From: Dillenia suffruticosa
Lineage: Eukaryota > Streptophyta > Magnoliopsida > Dilleniales > Dilleniaceae
Length of the DNA stretch: 64,000 bases
Assembly: GCA_033439265.1 (NCBI GenBank)
Contig: JAVTVX010000010.1
Location: forward strand, 21,131,056 to 21,195,055
Direction of reading: 5' to 3'
Made by a program: the position numbers and the translations under genes. Under the pieces are notes generated by a model. That model was not told the DNA's origin and did no database searches. It saw nothing but the letters and a program-made list of their open reading frames with translations. Below are positions 35,305 through 45,230 of this stretch, piece by piece. Numbering within the stretch: the first letter of the stretch is position 1; each line of letters opens with the position of its first letter.

Positions 35305-36033
35305 TTACTTTGTTTTTCCGAGATCCTCACGACTTTGTTCTGCACTCCATCTAGTAATTGTAAGCTCATCAACACTAGATCCCTCTAAGAATGATGTTAA
35401 GCTGTCACTTTGGCCGTGTTTACTGATGTGAAGAACCAACAATGTCTTTGCAACACCACCAGAAAGTCGAACTGCACAGTGCAAGTCAGACCATACCTTT
35501 AATCTCCCATTAGCATCACCATTTTCTTCTGATGAAACAAGTACAACATATTCAGAATGAACAAAAGATGGATGGTGGCGGTATGCGACAAAGTCCCCTC
35601 CATACTGCAATCCTGGCCTGACCACCCAATTCTTCAATCTAAGATGTAAATAAGCCTTATATAAATAAGGGAATGATGGATTACAAGATTTCATATAGTG
35701 CCATACTTCTTCAGCATTTTTAGGACAATTATCTTCTCCCACAATCATAATGCATCTTAAGGAATGACACAGGAAAAAGGCTTCCTCCAAACCCAACTGA
35801 AACCATTGTTTATCTGAGTCAGCAGTCATGCTGTGCCAGATGGGCTGCCCAAAACAAGAACGAATAAGAAGGTTGGCTTGTTCAGAATTTGCTTCAAGAC
35901 GTGTATCGTTGCCAGAGAGTAATGCATGAGAATCTGATTGGATCAGAGAAGATTGAAGCTGTGAGACTATCTTTGACATAGGATCTGCAAGTGCTTGAGC
36001 TTCTGCATTCTTCCCCTTCCATCTGGGACCCAT
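35305..36033 (-). CDS. SEN2: tRNA-splicing endonuclease catalytic subunit SEN2
   Basis: A 242-residue protein of the tRNA-intron endonuclease family. SEN2 is the catalytic subunit that cuts intron-containing pre-tRNAs, within the SEN complex. The catalytic triad is present: Tyr144 (GLQYGGDF), His159 (FVHSEY) and Lys196 (GVAKTLL). The N-terminal segment MGPRWKGK and the block QWFQLGLEEAFFL (about 77-89) are typical of plant SEN1/SEN2. The coding sequence is one exon. The ATG at 36033 is chosen because MGPRWKGK is the family start; the reading frame runs a few codons further upstream without another ATG. A 3' splice site (ttttgaag) lies immediately before the ATG, implying a leader intron that pairs with a donor near 36750. 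A decayed duplicate lies downstream. Confidence 0.95.
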   Translation of the reverse strand: MGPRWKGKNAEAQALADPMSKIVSQLQSSLIQSDSHALLSGNDTRLEANSEQANLLIRSCFGQPIWHSMTADSDKQWFQLGLEEAFFLCHSLRCIMIVGEDNCPKNAEEVWHYMKSCNPSFPYLYKAYLHLRLKNWVVRPGLQYGGDFVAYRHHPSFVHSEYVVLVSSEENGDANGRLKVWSDLHCAVRLSGGVAKTLLVLHISKHGQSDSLTSFLEGSSVDELTITRWSAEQSREDLGKTK

Positions 36034-36860
36034 ATCCTTCAAAATAACAAGTGAATGACGATCATAAAGAACTCAAAACGTTTTTGAGATCCAGCTTATC
36101 TTAAACAATAGCCAGACAAGGAAACATGTGATCGTACAACAGCACGTACTTAAATGAAAAGCAGTGCATGTCCACTTCTGAATGTCCGTCAAGACACCGA
36201 GAAGAAGAGATTGTTTTGGGACTTATATCATGCATCCTCTGCCTTTCACAGGGGCAAATTGTTCCTAAGGAAAACAATGTGGGGGCACTTATTGAACATC
36301 GTGAGTGACAGGACGAAGTCAACAGAGATGCGTACTGGTTGCAATCAATGCTCTTTATACAAAATTTGAGAAAACTTCCGGTGCCCAGGGTCCATGAATC
36401 CCAAGTTAACTAAGTGCTCGCGGAACAACTGTTCCAAAGTGACGATTGTTCCGTGAAGCGGATGTCAGAGAAAACGCATCAAACATTTAGTGGGCATTCA
36501 GTGTTCAACAGCAGAAGAAACTACAATCCGCTACTCAAAGTAGAAAAAAATGATATGATTTTATCAAAAGCCGATAAAAACATAAAAAAAAAAAAAAATC
36601 ACACAAGCAAATCGACAAACAATTGTGGCGCACTAGACAAAGATGAAAGTACAAACACAGTAATTTAACGTTAATCTCAATTTACATCCGCACTGAATGC
36701 GAACCACTTGAACACCAATGTTTCAGATCGATGAAAGTAAACGACAATTACCTTCGCACACGAAGAATCCAAACCGTGTGGCCGCAGCCACGTCACTTCC
36801 GTCTTCCGTGAGAGAGAAAGAGAGATGGGATTGGGTTTGCAATTCCTATTCCTAATTGTT
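36034..36860 (-). promoter_or_regulatory. Probable 5' leader with intron and promoter of SEN2
   Basis: On the minus strand, a GAAG|gtaatt donor at 36752/36751 and a ttttgaag acceptor just before the ATG define a plausible leader intron of about 700 bp. The leader exon would run from roughly 36840 to 36752 and includes a GA/CT-rich stretch. Short open frames inside (36101-36322 minus, 36154-36369 and 36414-36668 plus) have no recognisable domain. Confidence 0.5.
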
Positions 36861-37103
36861 CATACAAATGCGCGCTCCGTATAGCCTGCGGTGCATTTTC
36901 AAATTTAAAATGGGCAACCCAGACACTCAAGGTAATTGTTTTTAAAATAATGATAGATTTCTTAATCTTATAATAATAATTCTCTTAAAAGAAAAGGAAC
37001 GAATTTCTTGATTTGTACACCAAGGACATGAAGATAAAATTTAAAAAGGGTTCATCAGGTGCAAAAAACGCTTCTTCACTTAATACAGAATAAGAAAAGG
37101 GTT

Positions 37104-37141
<38 letters not shown>

Positions 37142-38100
37142 TAAAATCTAAACCGGTACCGGTAGTTTGGAGACTACACGTATAATTAATTCTCTTTTTT
37201 CGAATTTCGTTCCCTGCGCAGGTTCCGAGGAGATAAAGGGGAATGGCTTTCACGAAGAGTAGAACAAGGAAAATAGAAAATGGTTGGACAAGAACTCCAT
37301 TCATTTGCCCCCATTAAGATCCATATGAATTCTAAGTTTTTTTTAGAGTTAATTTCAAAATTCAAATTTTGTTGATTGGAAAAAAATAATATAATATATT
37401 TCAAATTTAATTTTAATTTATAAAATTTTAAATTAATAAAAGGGTGAAATTTATAAATAAACTCCACAAGAGTTTGTGGGTTCATTACTTTTAAATTACT
37501 ATTCTATCCTAATCAACAATAAATAAAAAATTAAAGATAATTAAGTATTTACAAATAAATTCCAAATTCCAAATTTTATTTTTATTATAGATTTTTTTTT
37601 TTAATTTTTGATTTTTGATTTTTGATTGTAAACATAGAATACATAGTTCAATTTAGATCATTTAAATAAATGGAACTCATATTTCATTTGATAGCAAGCA
37701 GGCAAGAGCTATGAACAGGTTCTGCAGAGAAGCTCGCGGCATGCTATTCAGATGATTCATACAGAAGTACCTGAAAGTCAATCGCCCTAAAAGAGAAGGG
37801 GGGGGGGGAGAGAGAGAGAGAGGGGGGGGGAGAGGGAGAGGTATTTTCTATTCAATAATGAAAAAAAATATATAAACATTGTGAAATATGGATTACAGCA
37901 ATGACAGCATTTCAGTAAATGCCAGTCATACTTGAATTTTGACAAATATTTGAATTTCATGTTTATAAAGACCTATCAAGTCTAATATGCTATTATGCCG
38001 TCTCCCTTTTGTCTATAAAATTAGTAAGCAGTTGGGGAAAATATCGCCGGTGGGAACTTTCTCTACATGTAGAAAAACAATCAAGCCTTTTCTTCTCAGA
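36861..38100. other. Intergenic and PITP 3' region
   Basis: AT-rich, with (AT)16 at 37108-37139 and a G-run/GA-run mixture at about 37799-37843. The last part, next to 38101, is the 3' untranslated region of the minus-strand PITP gene. No other gene is seen. Confidence 0.5.
37108..37139. repeat. (AT)n microsatellite
   Basis: Uninterrupted AT run of 16 units. Confidence 0.95.
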
Positions 38101-41100
38101 TCAACTTTTGATATGGATATCTTCATTATCAGCTTCGCATTCTAGATCCAGATCTTCTTCCTCAACATCATTTTTCGGATTCCGAATTTGCTGTGTCCAT
38201 TTCATTGAAGAATTCAGGTCATAAATCCAAAGACATCATTAATCCTTCCAAGGCAATAAAATTTAGCAGGTCACAAAGAGAGAATCTAACACCCTTTTTA
38301 TAGAACAACATTACTGTCTAAGCAGATTAACATTACTGGCATTGCCCATTTTCGATGATTTGATTGAACAACATGCTAACAGGAACCATGGAAAAGCAAC
38401 ACATATGGGTCGTCTGTGCGAAGCAGATTTATGAGGTAAAAGTTACACTCCTCAACATTACAGATGCAGGCAATAACTGCTATTACAACCAGGAAAATTA
38501 TCACCTTGTGCTCAAAGCACGAATTCCACTCGAATACTGTAGAGTCTAGGATAGGCAATAAGTAATTCAGTCTAAACCCCATTTTGTAAAGAAGAGGTTG
38601 TGTCTGAATTGAACCCAAGACCTCAACTGCAGATGCAAGCTACTTCACTAGTCTCTCCAGTTACTATTACAACTGGCACCAATAGGTAATATAACCAGCA
38701 ACTTAGAAGAAAGAACATAATAACAAGAATCCTTCCCTTCTTCATGGTGAAATCCATGGAAAGCCTAGTCAGTATTTGTCATTACTAGATAAAAACAATA
38801 GGAAAAAAAAAAAAAGTAATCCGGTGCCCCAACTTGGCCTAGATAGCTAAAAGAGAGCATTGATTCTGTCTTAATGGAGGCCAACCAGCAAATATATCCT
38901 ACTTGTATACATCCAATAAATGATATGCTATTTGTAGAACTATCATGGATGAGCAATGCCAGATTATGAAAACATGGAAAGGAAAGAAGCAATATATCAA
39001 GCTAAAACTGAAGTTATAGAGTCAGATGACTGACATGACATGGATTGAATCCTGTATTATAGAACTCTAGCAAAATGTTATGTTACTTTTATTTCAACTA
39101 ATCATATTAAAGATACAGTTTTTATCACAGAAGTGTGACCTCTTCTTACCTGATTTAACGAAGTAATGATTTGTTGTTCAAGCTCAAATACCTGTTGGAG
39201 TGTCATCCCAAACCACTCATCTATCCACCCAAAACAGTTCCGATGACCTTCAAGGAAAAGTGCCCTTTCACCCTACAAAAGATATTTAGAGATTAATATA
39301 ACCATTTAATATGTTCTCATCACCTTACAAGTTAGCAACGAAATTTGCACACTAACCACATATCATTCAATTTGGGAAGCTAGAAGATGGTAAGTATATC
39401 AGGGGAGGTAAAACTTATAAAAATTGAAAGACAAGACTTTTTTTTTCCTTTTTTAATCTCATAAAGTGACATCTTAAAATATATAAAAAGTCCAAGTAAT
39501 AATACAGCTAGCAATGCCTGCTCAAGTCGGTATCCAAAGCCCCAGTATGGTGCATCAATTGTGACTAATTTGTAAGCAGTCATGACAGGATCACATCTAT
39601 CCTGCATTTAGTGATACAACACAATAGTCAAGACAATGCAGAACCCAAATGCTACATTAAAGTACTCACGTCACAGAGTCATTAAGACCGCAAATCCAAA
39701 AGCTACATTAAAGTACTTTAAGAAAAACAGTGGTTACCAAAGAAAGACACTAGCATAAATCCACTATTCATTATATGACACAACAGTGCAATCTTTTCAC
39801 ATACTCAATTTAGGCCAGTGTAGGCAAAATCTCAAAGGGAAATAAGAAAGAATTAGCCATAGAATGATTGGTGGCATGCCATCTTCAGGATACCACCAAG
39901 AAGAATATAAAATTTACTGAAAGAGAAGATTTAAACCTGCCAGCCTGCTGTAAGTGGACCACGGCCAGACTTTGTAGATTTGAATCTTGAGAAATCTATG
40001 CTGCTAGCCCCAACCACATAACTCCAGGAGTCCTTTGCGGGCAAAGCTATATCAAGAAATTCTACATGTCTGGCTGCTAGTTGTTCTTCATTTAAATTGT
40101 GAACCTGAATCGCCAAATACTGGGTCAAGTGTTGGACGGCACAGAGGACAAGGAAAGGTAATTCACCATGCTACGACTAATATAGTAGGCTTTACTTTGC
40201 AACTGACAGTAAATACTATCTAGTCCTCCACTGTTTGTAAAACTCAATGAAATCCAAACAGAAATACTAAAAGTTCAATGAACATACATTTTCTGACTGT
40301 CCCTTGTTGCCCACGTAAATGGTTTCAATTGTTAGACTAAACTTTGTAAAGTATGGGCACTGTCAAGAAGCAAAAGGGTGAGTTATTATTCTCTGCTTTC
40401 TAAAATGTTGTCCAAGCTATTTCAATCAAATGCAGGGGATGATTACCTTCAGCACTAAGCCATATTGCAAGCAATGCCATTAAACAAAAAAAAAAATGTC
40501 AGCACAAGTTTTTAGAATGAAAACAAAATGCAAGGTGATATATAAAGCAGATTTAGGCATACCTGCTTTGCATTTTGGGTAGGCATTCCAGGCTTCCTCT
40601 TCTATGATGAGAGCATCAGCGGGAGCAAAAGTGGTAAGCCAAGTAGGAACTTTGCTGGAAAAGACTAATTTTGTCAGTGTAATGGCAATTCAGGTCTTGA
40701 AAGAAAGTTATTGCTGCTAATGGACTCACGATTATGGGAACTGAAAGCTTGTAATGTTGTAAACGTTTAGAATGGAGGAACCGAATTCAATTGTTATTTG
40801 TAATTTCAAATGTACCCGAAGGGGGGAACAATTTCGCTTCATGGTTGCCAAGTATCATTTGCAGAGAAATTTCTTTCAAACTACAGTGTCTAAAATTCAC
40901 GAGGCGTGTATAACAGATGCTTCAAGAGTCAAGACTCAAAGATGGCAAAGGAGTAAATGCTTATGTCAAAAGCAGGTTCAGTTGGGGGGGGGGGGGGGAT
41001 TCAAGCCGTCACAACTCCATTCCCTCTTGTAAAGAGCATTGCCCTTGTAATGGAACCAAAAAAAATTTACAATCTAAATTGCACAAGTGATGGATCAAGA

Positions 41101-41832
41101 ACAAAAATTTACCTTTTCAGACGGTAAATTTTAGAAGTGTATTGGCCCTTTCCAAATGTCTCATCCTCAAAGGGTCTATGCTCTAGAACCTCCACCCCTT
41201 CATTTCCCTTTGTGTGCTTTTGCTGCATTTTCGCAACCATGAACCTCTGTGCTACCCGATACTGCAGAACCCCCCGCCCCCCCCCCCCCCCACCCAAAAA
41301 AAGGAAAAAAATAACTATTTTATTTGCAAGAACGTCATGGTTGTGGCAATGAATCACTGAAGTCAAATGTATTCCTTTTACCTCTTCCAAAGACATAGGC
41401 ATGACAATTCGGCTTCAAAACAAGGCCCCCCAACAGCAAAACTCAAGTCAAGGAGAACCAACGAACGCATTAAATCTCCCAAAAACTAGCAAAAGTTAAA
41501 ATTTAGAAAAATAGACCTAAACAACCTTATCACGGTAGAATTCCCAAGTTAATATGGATCCTAGAAAAACAACGCAATTGTTAGCAAGGCGAAATTGGGC
41601 ATCAAGAAATGCCAAATTAATTAGTTTTAAATGAAAGAAAATTACATGACAGAAATTAATAGAACATCAGATGTATCAAAACAATTCAAATTCGAAATAT
41701 AGATCAAGTTACCGCTCTCTGATTTTTTTTTTTTAAAAAAAAAACCCACCAAGAAATTTGAAATTTTATCATATAAAAAAAATGAAAAAGTAAAAAAAAA
41801 AAAAAAGGATACAATTCCTTCATCTGAACCAT
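38101..41832 (-). CDS. Phosphatidylinositol transfer protein (class I-like PITP domain)
   Basis: Ten coding exons on the minus strand: 41832-41813, 41412-41382, 41261-41113, 40654-40563, 40454-40447, 40359-40288, 40104-39937, 39601-39506, 39272-39150 and 38190-38101. Lengths 20, 31, 149, 92, 8, 72, 168, 96, 123 and 90 sum to 849 nt, in phase throughout, giving 282 residues. PITPs move phosphatidylinositol and phosphatidylcholine between membranes using a START-like fold. The protein starts MVQMKEFRIVMPMSLEEY. Thr59, Lys61 (QYTSKIY) and Asn90 (WNAYP), which contact the inositol headgroup in rat PITP-alpha, are present at the same numbers. The blocks GRGPL..GW, APYWGFG and FGWIDEW follow, and a short acidic C-terminal tail ends the protein. 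The 8-nt exon restores frame between KCKA and KCPYF. All introns fit GT-AG. The assignment of the 20-nt first exon rests on the family N terminus. Confidence 0.9.
40447..40454 (-). other. 8-nt microexon of the PITP gene
   Basis: The exon reads TGCTGAAG on the minus strand, bounded by an upstream ...ggcttag acceptor and a downstream gtaatc donor. It joins the one-base overhang of exon 4 to exon 6 so that the protein reads A-V-L-K-C-P-Y. Skipping it would shift the frame. Family members have a V-x-K-C-P-Y sequence here, so the exon is needed. Confidence 0.85.
40984..40998 (+). repeat. G15 homopolymer
   Basis: Run of 15 G on the plus strand, within intron 3 of the PITP gene. Confidence 0.9.
41271..41290 (+). 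repeat. C-run next to a PITP 3' splice site
   Basis: Five C, one G and then 14 C on the plus strand; on the transcribed strand it is a G-run ending about 10 bases before the acceptor of exon 3 (41262/41261). Confidence 0.9.
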
Positions 41833-44800
41833 TTTGTCTGATGATTACAAGAGTAGCCGAGCACCAAAACTGCGAGACTTTATGTTTCAGGTTGCGTTAA
41901 TGTTGGACTGGACCCTGAAAATGAAATGTTCCAATTACTCGGAAAATAGAGCCCTCAAAGTTTAAACTAGTTTAGAGAGAGAGAGAGTGTGTGTGTGAAG
42001 AAGACGTATTGAAGAAAGAAAGGTAGCGAGGGGGGAGGGGCGGCTAATAAAGCAGAGGGAGATAGAATATACGAATAAGGTGCTGGTGTTGGAGAGACGG
42101 ACCGTCAAATTAAAAAGTGAACCGTTATAAGAGTCGTTACTCGTGAGGTGAGGTCTCTTGGCTTCCCTTTGACTTTTAACCTTTTTTTTTCACTTTTCCA
42201 AAAATAGTTCCAACGTTGGAGACCGACGACGAGACATCGGATGGAAACAAGAGCCGACCGAGCCGTCGCCAAAAACGACGTCGTTCTCAAGGAAGGAATT
42301 TATTTTTAGGCGCTATCGGAGGCCGTTGATTTCTCCACCTCTTACGATCCTTCGTCTGATACTACAGAATATATTCGCATTATATGTGGCCCCGCAACAC
42401 CTGATTTATGGTGAAATTAGAAAATTTTATTAAAATTAAAATGCAATATTTATTTTAAATAGAGAATAATATTTTAGATTATAATTTTAAAATTATATAT
42501 ATATTTTTAATTTTCATTTGCCCCTGATCGCTTTAAAATATATAATTTCCCTTTCTAGTCGTTCAATTTCAAGGACTGAAATCTAATACCTTAAGAATTA
42601 AGGTATCTAAGGAACTAAAGAAAAGATAAATATACAAACATGTGGGTATGAATTCTGTCACAAAAATAAATAAATAAAATACCTTCAATTATTTGTGTTT
42701 TGCTTTGTTCTCAAGTGTAGTTATCATGATTTTGAATAAATTGACAGCTTTTGGTTTAAAATCAGAAGGAAACCCGTAAAAAGGAAAGAAAGAAAGAAAG
42801 AAAGAAAAAGGCTATGATAGGGTGTTTCTTGTCAAAGAGAGCCTCCAAAATCCAAAGCGAGTAATGATGCTTATGCATTATTGCATTGGGCAATGAAAAT
42901 AGTCAAGAAATTTGGATTTAAAGGCATATATATTGAGCTGAAATATAATATTTATTTGAGAATAGAATTATAATTTTTAAAATTAAATATTATTTAAAAT
43001 TATAATTTTCATTATTATGTAATTCCCCCCTCCCCCCCCCCAAAAAAAAGGCATTTTCCTCCGCTATTGTACCACGCCTCCGTTCACCCGTAATTGTGAA
43101 CTTCATCAACTTATCAATGGAGTTTAAAATTCATACTTAAATATAAATATACACTATTATATATTATAATTATTTGTGCAAAATTAATTTATAGGATTAA
43201 ATATAAATTTCCATCATTCGCCTATTCTCTAGTCTTGTAGCACAACCCAAGTGATTTTCGTTGACATGCACGCTGGTTGGCCATACAAAGTGTTTGTCTA
43301 CTAGAAACTTGGGTTGGAAGTGTTCTTCGAATATTCTGATCAAGTGACTGTTAGCTGTAATTCAATTTCAAAGACCATGATCACAAGCAAGTGCAAGAGT
43401 AATTTTCAAGGAAAAAAATATTTTATTTTGGGTCATTACATGAAGAAACGAATCCATCATTTTGCTATATTCTTGGACATTTTCAAGACATCTACTTTAG
43501 GTACAAGTAACTACAAAATAATATATTATAAAAAGCAGAATAATGAAACATGAAACAAATGAATAAAAAATTAAAAAGATTATATGTCACATGAAAATTC
43601 ATATTATCATTGACGACGCTAGTTGATCACCGATACTTTTAAATGTTTTGAGTTTGAGTTTTATATACGATGAAATCAGATGCGATAGAGTTTTATTTCT
43701 TAAGAGATTAATTCAACTTGAACCGAATTTAATGTATCTAATATAATTATTGATGATTTATAAAAAAAATATTCATATTATCAAAAAATCATAATCTTTC
43801 AAAATTAAATAATTTTGAATCACTAAAAATATCTTTTAATTTAAATGAAAAAAATTAAAAACACTTTAAAATTTTGAAATAAATTTGCCATATTCATGTT
43901 ATTTAGCTTTACAACAAGTGAAATTTTAAAATGATAAAATAAATTTTGAAATAAAAATCTGTATTGTGAAATTCATTTACTTACAAAATTTGAAAAAAAA
44001 AAAAAAAAAAAAAAAAGATAGTCCAATTGAGTCTTGTTGGGCCCAAAATCTACGTTTAGACGTAGCCCAAAGTTTAGAATTGGACATTAATCCAGCCGAG
44101 AAAGGTTCAGTAGGGTCAAGAATGTGACAGACTACTTAAATAGAAGGGCCCAATTAGAAAACCCAAGAAAAAGAGGGGCCCAATTTCAAACGAACAATAT
44201 TGGTGTTCTGAACTTGGAGATTTCTCGACCCTAATTTAATTGGGCGGAGCAGAGGAGTAATGGGCCTACTGAATTGAACAAATGAGCTGATCTCCGTTGA
44301 GCTCGGAAAGGGAAAAGGAAAGCCTAAAACAAAGAGTGACAAATAGGTGGGGCCATCTCCTGCTGGACCTGGACTCTCTTATCGACTGAGGTTAATTTTT
44401 AATTAAATTTTATCGGATATTAAAATTTTGGATGAAAATGAAATTGTATTTAAGGTTTGGATACTTCCCCCCACAATTTATAATTCTGACGATGGATATC
44501 CATGGAAACGGGAACATATTTGAACATATTTGGAAACGATGGATTTTTCCTGGAAAAGAGGGTGCCTCCAATTCTCAGGAAGGAGACGAGAGAGGAGAGA
44601 TGAGTCCTTCTTCCCGTAGGAGAAAATCTTCTCACCGAAAACCATTCCTGAGAAGAAAAGGAGAGAGGAGAAAGAATGAAAGAAAGAGAAATCTGATGGA
44701 GGAGGAGAGAGAGGAAAGAGAAGAGAACTAAGGTCATTTTGCTAAAAAATTGTAGACCTTAAATATAGAAATTGAAACCTTCTTATTCTAATTCTAGAAA

Positions 44801-45024
44801 AGAAATATATTCATGGTATTGCAAACATGAATCTTAAATTTCGCTAAGCATGGGGCTTTTAACGTCAACCCAAGTTTAAAGGGAAGCCCCAATTTCGAAC
44901 TAGCAGGGGTCTTGAATCATTCGAAGAAGACGAACACAGAGTTTCCTTTCCCGGATATGCATGGTACCTAATCGACGATTCGAAAAGCCGCTGACAAGAT
45001 TCGCTTTTAATTCAAAGAGATACA

Positions 45025-45030
<6 letters not shown>
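41833..45030. other. Divergent intergenic region between PITP and CARB
   Basis: The PITP leader probably lies at about 41833-42060 and contains a CT/CA dinucleotide tract on the minus strand (plus 41971-41998). The rest is AT-rich with an A21-type run near 43996 and a C-rich run at 43024-43041. A SINE-like relic lies at about 43605-43775. The open frames at 44432-44737 are purine-biased and have no domain. No gene is called. Confidence 0.5.
43605..43775 (+). mobile_element. Degenerate SINE-like relic
   Basis: A head like gttgatcaccgatac, a B-box-like gagtttgagtttt and an A-rich end resemble the relic at 1365-1555 and, more distantly, the element at 61848-62020 (both carry gaaccgaat/aaccgaatt near the 3' end). 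No convincing target-site duplication. Confidence 0.35.

Positions 45031-45031
<1 letters not shown>

Positions 45032-45062
<31 letters not shown>
45032..45062 (+). repeat. (CT)n microsatellite in the CARB leader region
   Basis: CT run of about 15 units, 170 bp upstream of the CARB start codon and probably in its leader or core promoter. No clear TATA box was found. Confidence 0.9.
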
Positions 45063-45071
<9 letters not shown>

Positions 45072-45230
45072 CATAATTTTGATTAGACAATTCAGAAGTC
45101 GTCTTCTCTTTTTTTAATTTCCACTTCAGCTACCAAACACCGCCCCTTCACTCTGCACTCCCAACTCTCCCACCCATCATTCACCTGACCCAAAACCGTA
45201 TTTTCTAGGGAGAGAGCGACAGAAACAGAC

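Noticed and set aside
40772..41032. Plus-strand frame containing RFMVAK, the same six residues as PITP exon 3 on the other strand
   Set aside because: The DNA match is only about 11-12 bases and neighbouring sequence does not align convincingly, so an inverted duplication of the exon is not supported.
44432..44737. Overlapping open frames on both strands
   Set aside because: The DNA is purine-biased and lacks stops by composition; neither translation resembles a protein family.
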